From Hypericum androsaemum (lineage: Eukaryota; Streptophyta; Magnoliopsida; Malpighiales; Hypericaceae), in NCBI GenBank assembly GCA_963995505.1, contig OZ023184.1:16986228-17050227 (forward strand): DNA of 64,000 nucleotides, in the 5' to 3' direction. Shown one piece after another: positions 36,601 to 48,035 of this stretch; positions within the stretch are counted from its first letter, which is position 1, and each line of letters begins with the position of its first letter. The position numbers and the translations under genes were made by a program. The notes beneath the pieces were generated by a model. It was given only the letters and a program-made list of their open reading frames with translations. It searched no databases and was not told the DNA's origin.

Positions 36601-36859
36601 GGGGCGAATTTGGTGGGGACTAACTCAAACCAATACAAACCAATATCACTTCACATGCGAATCAATATCACTTCATATGTAAACCAGCGTCTTGCAAACC
36701 AATATCACTTCACATGCAAATCAATATTATTTCACATGTAAATCAATATCACCTGATAGGTTATTGACTATCAGATATAAAGATAATCAAATCTGACGGC
36801 CCAAAATGTAGTCCCCACCTGCGGACAAATTTTCTTTAGTCCCTACTCAATCCGGTCTC
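36601..36859. mobile_element. 259-bp MITE, copy 2
   Basis: Reverse complement of the element at 25914-26188. It is flanked by TTCTGGTTG (36592-36600) and TTCCGGCTG (36860-36868). The paralogous position beside neprosin B reads TTCCGCCTG once with no element, which shows both the exact limits and the 9-bp duplication. Confidence 0.9.
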
Positions 36860-36932
36860 TTCCGGCTGACCCAAAATAGATTGGGCCAACCGAGCTGTCG
36901 AACTGCCCGGTCTCGCAAGACAACTCTGCTGG

Positions 36933-37193
36933 TTGTTCTCGTTATGCCGAATGAGGTTCTGCATGGTGTTCTCGTACAATTCTTCTCAGCCGAATCCGAA
37001 GCCTCGACAAACCTATGCCAACCTGGTGCGTACTCAATCGACTGGCTGGCAAATGGATGGCACTCCAATAGAGCCGGTTCTAAAGGGTGAGCATATTTAT
37101 GTTATTATTGAAGATAAATTCTACAATGATAGATCTCGGGAGTGCAAACGTTTGGCCTTTATTGGGCGTTTAATACAGGCCAAAGGGTTCTGA
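36933..37193 (+). pseudogene. Possible retroelement ORF1 (DUF4283-like) fragment
   Basis: The frame reads KPRQTYANLVRTQSTGWQMD and EHIYVIIEDKFYNDRSRECK and then stops. The pattern resembles the start of the DUF4283 region of plant LINE/retroelement ORF1 proteins, but the match is weak. A more damaged copy lies at 30080-30290 next to neprosin B, so it predates the B/C duplication. Confidence 0.35.
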
Positions 37194-37789
37194 GCCATGC
37201 TCTTTTGTTTGACTTAAGACTTCATAATACAAGACATCAAAACATCACCAAACCTAAACTCCAATAAAGCATGACAAAACGTAAGTATCATGACAACAAA
37301 AAGACACAATGATACAAAACTGAATAGAACGGACACGAAAACTAACAAAAGACAATCGAAACACAAAGTAAAACATCGCAAACTTTGCAATTAATTGAAA
37401 GATATTTTAGGCGACGTAGCTAATAACAAGTATAATTACTTATTATTATTGTCGAATATTTTTTTAGGTGAATACGATTTATCAAAAAAAAATCTTTGTT
37501 AAAAAATATTTATATATAATCTAAACGGATCTAATTGGAATATAATCTCATGTATAAGTCTATGTGTACAGTGTGAATCTGAGTCTATACGATATTATCC
37601 AGAGTCCAGACTCATACAACAGCTTTAGACATTACTAATATCTTGACTCATTATTAAAACACCTTTTGTTTTCTTACATATTTTTTTCTAGTTTCTTATT
37701 GTAACGTCCGGTGCAAAATACAAATAGATACTCTTACAACGACTACATGATTCATAGAACATGTACTTTATTTTAATAGGTGAAGTTAT

Positions 37790-38700
37790 TTTTGGGTTTG
37801 AATGAAAAATTCAATGCAAGACCAATAATAGAAAGGCCCAAAGGAAAGGCCCAAAAGGGAGATGGAAGGTTGCAATCCCACATTGAATAGAGCAAGGAGG
37901 ATTTCCTTGTTTATAAGGAATTTCCCTCATTGTCTCTCAACTTGATTGACTTCTTAAAAGGCTGACTCACCGCTAGCTGCTTGCGAGGATGGTGCGAAGC
38001 ACCGTCCAATGCGTCCGCATGGCGCATTGGACGCAGGTCGCAATGGGTGCTTTGTGGCGTACTTGGCACGTGCGCATCGTCACGAGGAGCCTTAAGTATT
38101 TTGCCCGGGTCCGGAGGCAGCTGCGCAGCTACCGAAGCGACGAGGAGCTGCGAGCGCCTTCAGGTTGGCCGCCGAAGAGGCACGACGGGCAAGAAAGTCC
38201 GGGAGACTTCCAGAAGGCCGAAGGGCTGCGAGATCCATCGCGAAAGGGCGCCAGCGTAGCCTAGGCGCGCCTGGAAGGATCTAAAAGCCACCGAAGGGTA
38301 GCGAGCGCGGCCAGACAGCCTGCTGGCCAAGCGGACGCGTTCCTTCGGGGTGGCTGCCTCCCTGCCTTCTCCAGCCTATAAATAGGCCTGTCCCCCTGCC
38401 ATAATTCTCATCCCAGCAGCAAGTGCACCTCCTAGCATTGTTGTCTTCTCCTCTCCCCCCGTTCTTCACTTAGAAAAGAGTCCGAAAGTTCTGGGTATAA
38501 AAGGGTTCACCCGAAAATTTCGAGATACGTGTGCAACATTCTTGGAAATGCCCTAAACAGTCATTGTATCTTGGAGACGATTGTCGAAGTCCGTACCGCA
38601 CTGAAATATACGGGGCAATCTCGTCTTACGGAGAAAGTGTCCAACACTTGCCTCGACTGAAGTAGATCCTAATCAATTACACCAACCCTCCGAAACAACA
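37790..38700 (+). repeat. 5' LTR of copia-2
   Basis: 911 bp, ending CCGAAACAACA. It contains CCTATAAATAGG near 38374 and GGGTATAAAAGGG near 38495, both TATA-like. It lacks the CG-rich alternating block present in the 3' LTR. Its second base is mutated (TTTTGGG for TGTTGGG). Confidence 0.93.
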
Positions 38701-38717
38701 ATCGTAAGACGAGATTG
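38616..38717 (+). promoter_or_regulatory. Candidate hairpin joining LTR U5 to the primer-site position
   Basis: CAATCTCGTCTTACG at 38616-38630 inside the LTR is the exact reverse complement of CGTAAGACGAGATTG at 38703-38717, which begins two bases after the LTR end. The arms are 15 bp with a 72-base loop. The position after the LTR normally holds a tRNA primer site starting TGG. None is present. The RNA could fold so that the leader pairs with the primer-site position. Whether this primes reverse transcription is unknown. Confidence 0.6.
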
Positions 38718-38728
38718 TGTACTTGAAG

Positions 38729-41700
38729 ATGGCATCGACAAGCTCAGCACCAGTGCCAGCGGTCCCGGGAACTGTCCACTCCGAAAGGCCGGCCAAGTTC
38801 AACGGTACCGAGTTCAAGAGGTGGCAACAGAAGATGTTGTTCTACCTGATGACGCTCAACCTGGTTCGATTCTTGAAGGAAAAGGCTCCGAAGGTGGCAG
38901 AAAATGAGGCAGATCAATAGAAGATTAACGCCTTCGATGCATGGAGTCACAGCGACTTCCTATGCCGGAACTACGTCCTGAATGGACTAGACGACATGCT
39001 CTACAACGTCTACGTGGAAGCTAAGACCGCTAAGGAGCTGTGGAGTTGACTCGAGAAGAAGTACAAAATGGAGGATGCCGGGACGAAGAAATTTATCGTC
39101 GGACGATTCCTCGACTTCAAGATGGTAGACTCCAAGAAGGTAATCGATCAAGTTCAAGAGTTGTAACTGATCCTTCACGAGATCCAAGCCGAAGGGATGC
39201 AACTCAGCGAGTCCTTCCAAGTAGCTGCGATGATCGAGAAGCTCCCCCCGCTCTGGAAGGACTTCAAGAGCTACCTCAAGCACAAGAGGAAGGACATGGG
39301 CCTAGAAGACCTGATCGTGAGACTTAGGATTGAGGAACACAATCGAAAGTCCAAAGTCAAGCAAGGCAAGGCCAACCCCGAGACTACCGTGCACCTCGCC
39401 GAGGGAAAAGGTAGCAAGAAGAGGAAGAAGTCCAAGGATAAGCAGGAGAAACAAGAGCCCAAGATGAAAAAGAAGATCAAGGGCGACTGCTACAACTGTG
39501 GTAAATCCGGACACATGGCTAAGGACTGTCGCCAGCGGAAGAAGGATGACCAAGAAAAGGCTAACCTGGCTGAAGACTTGTCCCAGATGGATCTGTCAGC
39601 CGTGGTGTTTGAAGCCAACCTGGTGGACAATCCGAGAGAGTGGTTCGTGGACACAGGAGCTACCCGCCACGTCTGCTCGGACAAGGAGATGTTCTCAAAC
39701 TATATCCCGATCACCGGCCGAAAGCTATTCATGGGAAACTCTACAACGTCCAAGATCGTTGGTCTGGGAAAGGTGGTCCTGAAGCTGACCTCAGGAAAGG
39801 AGCTGACCCTCAAGGATGTGCTGCATGTCCCGGACATTCACAAGAACTTAGTTTTCGGCTCACTATTAAGCAAAGCCGGTCTTAAGCTTGTATTTGAGGC
39901 TGATAAGTTTGTACTGACGAAAGCGGGTCAATTCATAGGAAAGGGTTATCTAGAGAATGGGCTGTTTAAGATGAATGTAGTAACTGTACATTGCACCTTT
40001 AACAGTAAAAATAAAGTTAATGCTTCTTCTTACTTAGCCGAGTGTTCTAATTTATGGCATGGTAGATTAGGACACGTAAATCTAAACTCCCTAAGAAAGT
40101 TAGTAAGTTTAAATTTATTACCGAATCTAGAGTTCAACCTATCCGTTAAATGTGAAGTATGTGTGGAGGCTAAAATGACCAAAGCACCTTTCCATTCGGT
40201 GGAAAGAAGTACTACGCCTTTAGAATTAATTCATATGGACACTTGCGATATGAAACACGTGCAAACTAAAGGCGGGAAGAAATACTTCATCACGTTTATC
40301 GATGATTGCACGAGATACTATTACGTATATCTCCTAAAGGGCAAAGACGAAGCTCTTCATGCCTTTAAGAGATATAAGAATGAGGTTGAAAATCAACTCA
40401 GCGTGAAAATCAAAATGATCCGAAGTGATCGAGGGGGAGAATATGTAGCTCCGTTTGGTGAACTTTGTCAAGAACATGGCATTATTCATCAGACAACTGC
40501 TCCATACTCACCTCAATCGAATGGCGTAGCTGAACATAAAAATCAAACTCTTAAGGAGATGATGAACGCTGTGTTGATTAGCTCGGGCTTACCCCAGAAC
40601 ATGTGGGGGAAAGCTGTGCTCTCAGCTAACCACATTCTAAACAAATTGCCACACAAGAAAAGGGATAAAACTCCATATGAACTATGAAAAGGAAAGAAGC
40701 CTTCCTACGGTTACCTTAAAGTGTGGGGGTGCCTAGCAAAGGTCGAAGTACCTAAGCCTAAGCAGGTGCGAATAGGACCCAAGACCATTGATTGCATCTT
40801 TATCGGATATGTGCAAAATAGTAGTGCTTATCGATTCTTGGTGCATAAATTTGAAAACCCTGAGATAAACACGGGAATGGTCATAGAATCAAGGAACGCA
40901 ACATTTTTTGAAGATATCTTTCCTAATAAGGAAAGAAAGGAAGCAAGTCCGAAGAAAAGGGCTCACGAGACTACGCAAGGGTCAAATCAGAAAGATGATA
41001 AACCTAGACGTAGTAAATGGACGAAGGTAACCAAATCTTTCGGTCCGGACTATCTAACCTATGCGTTAAAAGATGAACCCAGGATAATCCAAGAGGTATT
41101 GTCCAGTCTAGATGCTCCTCTCTGGAAGGAAGCTATCAATAGTGAGATAGAATCCATTATGCAAAACCACACATGGGAAATCGTGGATCTCCCACCGGGC
41201 TGCAAACCTTTGGGATGCAGGTGGATCCTAAAAAGGAAATACAAAGCTGATGGATCAATCGACAAGTACAAAGCTCGATTGGTAGCTAAGGGGTTCAAGC
41301 AGAAGGAGGGATATGATTTCTTTGATACCTATTCACCGGTCACAAGAATCACATCAATTAGAGTACTCATAGCTGTTGTAGCACTCTATAATCTCGAGAT
41401 CTACCAAATGGACGTAAAAACAGCTTTCCTAAATGGAGAACTGGAAGAGGAGATATACATGGAGCAACTTGAAGGGTTTGTGGCTCCCGGTTAAGAGCAT
41501 AAAGTATGTCGACTAGTCAAGTCACTATACGGGCTAAAACAAGCGCCAAAACAGTGGCACGAGAAATTTGACAGAACAATGTTGTCAAATGGATTTAAGA
41601 TCAATGAGTGCGATAAATATGTTTACATTAAGGGCACACCTGAAGCTTACGTAATTGTATGTCTCTATGTAGATGACTTACTAATTATGGGAAGCAATAA

Positions 41701-42616
41701 AGAGGTTATTGTGAAAATTAAGAACATGTTAAAGAATCACTTTGACATGAAAGATATGGGTCTAGCAGACGTCATACTAGGAATAAAAATTTCTAGGAAA
41801 GCTGACGAAATTATCTTGACGCAATCCAACTACGTGGAAAGCGTGCTCAAGAAATTTAAAGCTTTTGACAAACCACCGGTTAAGACTCCAGTAGATTTGA
41901 ATCTACACTTAGCCAAGAATCGAGGGGACCCAGTATCTCAACTGAAGTATGCGCAAATTATCGGGAGCTTGATGTATTTAACAAACTGCACTCGTCCCGA
42001 TATTGCGTACTCGGTTAGCAAACTTAGTAGATTCATAAGTAATCCAGGAAAGGATCACTGGCTAGCTCTAGAAAGGGTTTTACGGTATTTAAAACATACC
42101 ATAAACCATGGCATACATTATACTAAATATCCAGCTGTATTAGAAGGATACAATGACGCAAACTGGATATCGGACACTAAGGACTCCAAATCCACCAGTG
42201 GATATGTATTCACCATAGGAGGAGGAGCTGTGTCTTAGAAGTTCTCTAAACAAACGTGTATAGCTCGATCCACCATGGAGTCGGAGTTTATAGCACTAGA
42301 CAAAGCTTGGGAAGAAGCTGAATGGCTCAGAAACTTCATAGAGGATATTCCGTGCTGGAGTAAACCGGTGCCTCCCATATTGATACATTGTGATAGCATG
42401 TCTGCAATCGGGAGAGCATAAAGTACATTGTACAACAGAAAGTCTTAACATATCCGTCGGAGACACAATACCGTTAGACAGTTGATCTCTAGTGGGGTGA
42501 TCACCATTAATTATGTAAAGTCCAAGGACAACTTAGCTGATCCTTTTACAAAAAGAATCAATAGAGATCAAATGTACAACGTAGTAAGGAGAATGGGATT
42601 AAAATCCACACTCTAA
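38729..42616 (+). pseudogene. gag-pol polyprotein of copia-2, broken by eight in-frame stops
   Basis: One frame of 1296 codons runs without any frameshift from ATG 38729 (MASTSSAPVPAVPG) to TAA 42614. Domains in order: gag; CCHC knuckle [14 protein letters not shown] near residue 255; protease [11 protein letters not shown] near 305; integrase with [17 protein letters not shown] and [12 protein letters not shown]; reverse transcriptase with KARLVAKGFKQKEG, MDVKTAFLNGE and [11 protein letters not shown]; and RNase H. Premature stops begin at 38918, 39047, 39164, 40685, 41492, 42236, 42419 and 42446. All can arise from CAA, CAG, CGA or TGG by C-to-T or G-to-A changes. The element is inactive by itself. 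Confidence 0.93.
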
Positions 42617-43160
42617 AGAATATCCATAGCGGTAACTCAACCATGATGAGTGGAGATCCCGCAAACTTGGTTCAATGAGATAACTAAGTTATGGAGGGTT
42701 CAGTTAATTACCTGGAACATATCTCATTCTCAGAAGCTGCCCAGGTATTAACCTGCTGAGGTGTGGTAAGGTTAAGCATTACGCTTTTAATAATTCCTAT
42801 ACCTTGATTAAGGTGGAGTATGGCAGAATACTCCTGATAGGAGATCACCTATGTAAGTGTGAAGTGAGGCCGCTTCAAATGGGAAAAAACACTTATGAAT
42901 CTAAGATACGGTCCATGGCCGAAACGGACACAACGTGAGAACCCAAATATACTAGGGTTATTATTGTGTAAATGTTATTGTCTTTGTTTACACCAAAAGC
43001 TGATGGTTCAAAACATCGCGTTCATCGAGCAGCGAGTAAATCCGATAATATATTACTAGAGAAGGTTCAAAGCCGCAAGCTACCTATCTCGATGCAATAA
43101 TAATACGTCAGAACTTTCGATTAGAGTATGCATGCATTAATCATCATTCATGTGGGGGAT
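42617..43160 (+). other. 3' untranslated interior of copia-2
   Basis: Non-coding stretch between the end of pol and the 3' LTR. It contains GGTCCATGGCCGAAACGGAC, a block I recall from related plant copia elements, and ends in the purine tract GTGGGGGAT. Confidence 0.6.
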
Positions 43161-44115
43161 TGTTGGGTTTGAATGAAAAATTCAATGCAAGCCCAATAAT
43201 GGAAAGGCCCAAAGGAAAGGCCCAAAACCAATCCCACATTGAATAGAGCAAGGAGGATTTTCTTGTTTATAAGGAATTTCCCTCCTTGCCTCTCAACTTG
43301 ATTGACTTCCTAAAAGGCTGACTCACCGCTAGCTGCCTGCGAGGACGTTCGCACCGTCCGAACATGACCACGAGCACGAGCATGCGCACGCGCACGCGCT
43401 CGCACACGCACACGTGCGTGTGCGCATGACGCATTCGACGTAGGTCGCAATGGGCGCTTTGTGGCGCACTTCGCACGTGCGCATCGTCGCGAGGAGCTGG
43501 AGGAGCTTTAAGTATTTTGCCTGGGTCCGGAGGCAGCTGCGCAGCTACCGAAGCGACGAGGAGCTGCGAGCGCCTTCAGGTTGGCCGCCGAAGAGGCACG
43601 ATGGGCTGGAAAGTCCGGGAGACTTTCAGAAGGCCGAAGGGCTGCGAGATCCATTGCAAAAGGGAGCCAGCGTAGTCTGGGCGCGCCTGGAAGGATCGAA
43701 AAGCCACCGAAGGGCCACGAGCGGGGCTAGACAGCCTGTTGGCCAACCGGACGCGTCCCTTCGGGATGGCTGCCTCCCTGCCTCCTCCAGCCTATAAATA
43801 GGCCTGCCCCCTGCCATAATTCTCATCCCAGCAGCAAGTGCACCTCCTAGCATTGTTGTCTTCTCCTCTCCCCCCATTCTTCACTTAGAAAAGAGTCCGA
43901 AAGTTCTGGGTATATAAGGGTTCGCCCGAAAGTTTTGAGATACGTGTGCAACGTTCTTGGAAACGCCCTAAACAGTCGTTGTATCTTGGGGACGATTGCC
44001 GAAGCCCGTACCGCACTGAAATATACGGGGCAATCTCGTCTTACGGAGAAAGTGTCCAACATTTGCTTTGAGTGAAGTAGATCCTAATCAAGTACACCAA
44101 CCCTCCGAAACAACA
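43161..44115 (+). repeat. 3' LTR of copia-2
   Basis: 955 bp. It matches the 5' LTR except for small indels and an extra CG-rich block at 43360-43430 made of alternating purine-pyrimidine steps (GCGCACGCGCACGCGC and the like). Confidence 0.93.
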
Positions 44116-44214
44116 GTTAAGTTACAAACAACTTATTTATTCTTGATATGTAACATTTTAAAGTGACTTATTTTCTCTAACTTCATGAAAAAAAAATCCA
44201 AAACAAAAACTCTT

Positions 44215-46856
44215 TTAAGGACATCGAGGCCCTCTTCCAGGTCCTCCATAAAAGAAGGAAATCCCCATCCCTGGATAACCTGTGGGGATTGCATCATAGC
44301 AGTTGCGGTTGGTAACGTACAGATTCACGGATGCATTGGAAGCTCTACCATCTGGGTAACCTTGGAACTCTATTTCTGACACGTAAGCAGCTTTCCTAAA
44401 TCCTTTCGATGAAAAATATCCACTTCCCATCTGGGTTCTAGTGTGATGACCACCGTTCCTCTTGTTGACAATCTCTCCACCAAAGTCTAATGCAGTGGCC
44501 GGACCGTTCAGGTGGTCGAATATCTCTCCCGGCCAATATCCAATTTGTATGATGCCATGGTCAGAATGCCACATTAGCCACCAATTTCGATCTACTTTCT
44601 GTCCAAAAAGTGTTACCTAAAAATTAACTAAAATCTAGAATTTCATAGGACGTGAAATTAACGTCTAAAAATTATTTGATTGTGCATATCGCTAGCTATT
44701 GGTTTTCCCACAAGTATTTATTTATTAGTAACTCAAAATAAAGATAGAAAAATAGTTATAAACATCAAATAAATTGTACCTTGAAGTTCGATAAAATAAG
44801 TAAAATAGTTAAATTATAATCATAAAAATGGCTAAAAGGTTGGAAGTTGATCCCAAGCAACAATTTTGGAAGTGCCTTTTGGAAGAAATGGTCATAAACA
44901 AAAATTTTACCCACTCAATCGATAGAATAAGATCAAATCGAGGACCATCATATGTAGATATGGTATTAATGGCGCCTCCTAGTGCAAGTCCATGATAAGT
45001 CTGAACGAAGCCTTCGCATTCCATATTGTAGCATCCGTATCCGTGCTGGTAACTGTTGTTCTGATTTTCATATGGAAAAAGAGATAATCAAGAAAGATAA
45101 AATAAAATCAACCAATTCAGTCGCATAAAAAAAATAACACATGGTAATGAAAAAAAAATCATGGATACTTACTGTCCAGTAAATAAAAAGTCTAGTACGT
45201 AGGTCTTCGTCGTCATAGTGTTGCGGAAAAACCTGTAAAAACAGACAGATAGGTTAGAAGTAAAAGGTAAAAGATCCATAGCCCAACATTAATATATTTA
45301 GGTTTACTTTCTTTTTTCTGTTATACTTTTTTTCATCGGAAACTAGATTTTTTTGTTGAGATTTAAATTGTTTCCACAATTTCGGATCTTAGATGGTCAT
45401 CGGAAACTAGATTAACTATTCAGTTCTCGTGAAATTTCTGTCACGTTCTCTAGGAACTATATCATTTTAAATTTAAAACTACGAATTTATATATTAATTG
45501 CAAATATATAAAATTAGACAATTTGGTCAAAAGTAAACCAGTCATAGGTATGTAAATACGCACATGCCAACCAGCTTCAATAGCATTCACTTTGTTAAAA
45601 TTGCTACCGGCAATCACCCAAAGTTGACACAAGCTCATCTCGTTGTCTTCTACGTGGGGTTTCCAAATACCAAGACTTGCTTTTGTTTTAGTCCAATTAC
45701 CATCGAGTGAACGTGCGATTACATACTGTAACCAATAAAAAAATTTACGTATAGAAAAAAGTCTCATTTGAAAATTGAAAACGAAATATATGAATCACAT
45801 ATCTCTTGATACTTGTTTATCTGATTAGCCAAAACCAAATATTGTCACTTATTTGATAAAATCATCTTTTTCATTGAACTTGGTCTCCATACTATGCTAT
45901 GTCAATTTGTTTCCCAATAATTAAAGTTTGTATATTCTCAAAATGAAGCTAACTCTGATCAAATGTAAATCAAATAAGATACACATGAGCACGTCTGTGA
46001 AATATGAAAATTTAGAATTACAATGAAATTTGGCATAGAGTAAAATTTCTTGCAAGAAATATATAACAAATATTAGATATGATAAGTACAAATCAACAAT
46101 GAAATAAATAAATCGAACATTCACAAATATATCAAGTACAAACTTTGGACTACCTCATGGGTGCTCGGGTCGTCATCATCATCATCTTGATTGCTAAAAG
46201 GGTTATGTTTCATTCCAAATCTTTCGATTCGAGTGGCTCTTAAAACATCTTTTTCTCTTATTCTCCTTATTGGAATTGTTCCTCTCGGACATTCTTCACC
46301 ATTTGCATTCCACAGTTGAAAAGTGTAAGTTGAATTCAATGTATTTGACATTTTTGGTGGCAACTAAATATTGGACACAAGAAGAACCCAATAAAAATTT
46401 CCAGTTTTTAAAAATTAGAGGTAAATATTAGAGAATTTTTCTTTCATCCAATACAATATTTTTTATTACCCTTGATATTTTTGTTTTTAATAGAGGATTA
46501 TCAAAAGCGGGTTGCTTATGAAATGGAACACAATCAATCAAGTCTCCATCAGTACTCTGCATAAAAAAAATATATCAAATGTTAGTTAAGACAATAAGAA
46601 AATACTTATCATGTTACATAGTTATACATTTAAAATATCAGTAATTTAATAAAATTACCTTTATGGTTTTCTTTGCAGGCTTGTTAATCTTTCGGAGATA
46701 TTCCTTTACCATATTCATCTTTTTGAGCTCATTAATTTCTTGGACATTGTGGTTGGTTTCCAAGGAAGAGACATAATACGTTGAATAAACACAAAGAAAA
46801 AGATACAAAATAATAGTGACAAATGGTGGCACCTTAATGCACCAACTACGAGCCAT
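44215..46856 (-). CDS. Neprosin-domain (DUF239) glutamic peptidase, copy C
   Basis: Seven exons parallel copy B: 46659-46856, 46470-46556, 46154-46363, 45564-45725, 45173-45232, 44911-45060 and 44215-44598. All introns are GT-AG and phase 0, giving about 416 residues. The start ATG at 46856 opens MARSWCIKVPP with a signal peptide. The activation peptide has [20 protein letters not shown]. The catalytic domain has [40 protein letters not shown] and a GGPGRGPRCP end. Differences from B include one extra Asp in the exon 3 Asp run, one codon less in exon 5, and a two-codon gain in exon 7. The product should be secreted and matured by loss of the propeptide. A copia element sits about 100 bp past its stop and may affect its 3' end. 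Confidence 0.92.
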
Positions 46857-47109
46857 GTTCAAATTCGTTGCTGATAGTCAAGTATTTCAATTTTGATTGT
46901 TGAGTTTTGAGTTTATGATGTTATATCTTGGGTCTATGATGTTATATGTATGTGTGTGCGCGAGTCAACAAGGAATAAATACCAGAATTAATGATTGACT
47001 ACTACTTCAGAATGAATGGGATTGACTACTATTTTAAGAAGATAAGATTGCTTTTAAATATGGTATGAATTGAAGGTTAATATTGACTCAAAGAGATCCT
47101 TTGAATATG

Positions 47110-47435
47110 GGTTCGGATTGGGTATGAAATAACTTTTTTTCACACCATTTGGACTAAATAGCAAGGGGTGTCATTTTTGTGAATATGTTAAAAAATAGGG
47201 ACAAAAATGACAAAAGCGTGCGCGTGTGGCAGGGGATCCAAGTAGATAACCGGCATGCCATTATCAGTAACTGGGACATGCCATTGTCGCAAACTACATG
47301 TCACTATCAATAACATGGCATGCCGTTGTCGTAACTAGAATATGTCATTGTCGTAACTGGGGCATGCCATTATCGGTAACCTTTAGTCCAAATGGTCTGG
47401 AGTGGACTTTCAGTCCGCACTGAATCCAAGGCTCG
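47110..47435. mobile_element. 326-bp Mutator-type MITE upstream of neprosin C
   Basis: Flanked by TTGAATATG (47101-47109) and TTGAATATA (47436-47444). Terminal inverted repeats of about 50 bp share GGATT and ACCATTTGGACTAAA. The interior repeats GGCATGCCATTATCAGTAAC-like units of ~21 bp. The empty site is visible upstream of neprosin A (11397-11412). Same family as 1957-2291. Confidence 0.85.
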
Positions 47436-47444
47436 TTGAATATA

Positions 47445-48030
47445 ATATTCAAATATTTTTCTGAAAAAGTAATTATATTGTCTAAAAATGACTTCACTTA
47501 ACGACCTTGTAAAAAGAAATATTTACATATCAATAGTCGATAAATTAATAATCTGTCTAAAATAACTTTTTTACATATTCTAACTCGGGCCAATTCAAAG
47601 ATCAGTAATTTTTACAAACAAAAATATTTTTCGGAAGACTTATCTGAATTTATAGTATTATCCATGACATAAATTAATAATTCTGTTGTAACAAAATTTT
47701 GACTTGTATAATTTAATATAATCTAAATATTATATTACTAATTTTTTAAACATTTAAATCTAGTTTGATTCGATCTCCGATTTTAATTAATAAATTACTG
47801 AAATTTGGTTATTAAAAGTGCAAGAAAATATTTGTGAAAGAGTCGTTTTAAACTTGAGTAAACAAAAATATTTAATTTACTAATTAATTATTGTCAAGAT
47901 TTTATTGAAAACCCATCTAATTTCACAAACTGGATTTTCGCTTAAGCAACTTTTTGTCTGCATAAATCCAAGTCATTTGGAGAAGGTGTTGTATTTTTTG
48001 GTGGAACAACATAAAGGAAAATTTCTGCAC
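47445..48030. other. 5' flank of neprosin C continued
   Basis: Up to about 47600 it matches the flank of neprosin A. The rest is AT-rich with no gene. Confidence 0.4.
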
Positions 48031-48035
48031 GATTT

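Larger units (their letters stand above)
37790..44115 (+). mobile_element. Ty1/copia retrotransposon (copia-2), 6.3 kb
   Basis: LTRs at 37790-38700 and 43161-44115 (TGTTGGG...CAACA) enclose one long gag-pol frame. The target duplication is GTTAT/GTTAA (37785-37789 and 44116-44120). The element sits in the 3' flank of neprosin C, whose uninterrupted version is seen at 30800-30880 beside neprosin B, so it came after that duplication. A purine tract GTGGGGGAT precedes the 3' LTR. No tRNA-type primer site follows the 5' LTR. Confidence 0.95.

Noticed and set aside
37981..38264. GC-rich frames inside the copia-2 5' LTR
   Set aside because: They lie within LTR sequence and recur in the other LTR with different breaks. 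There is no protein family.
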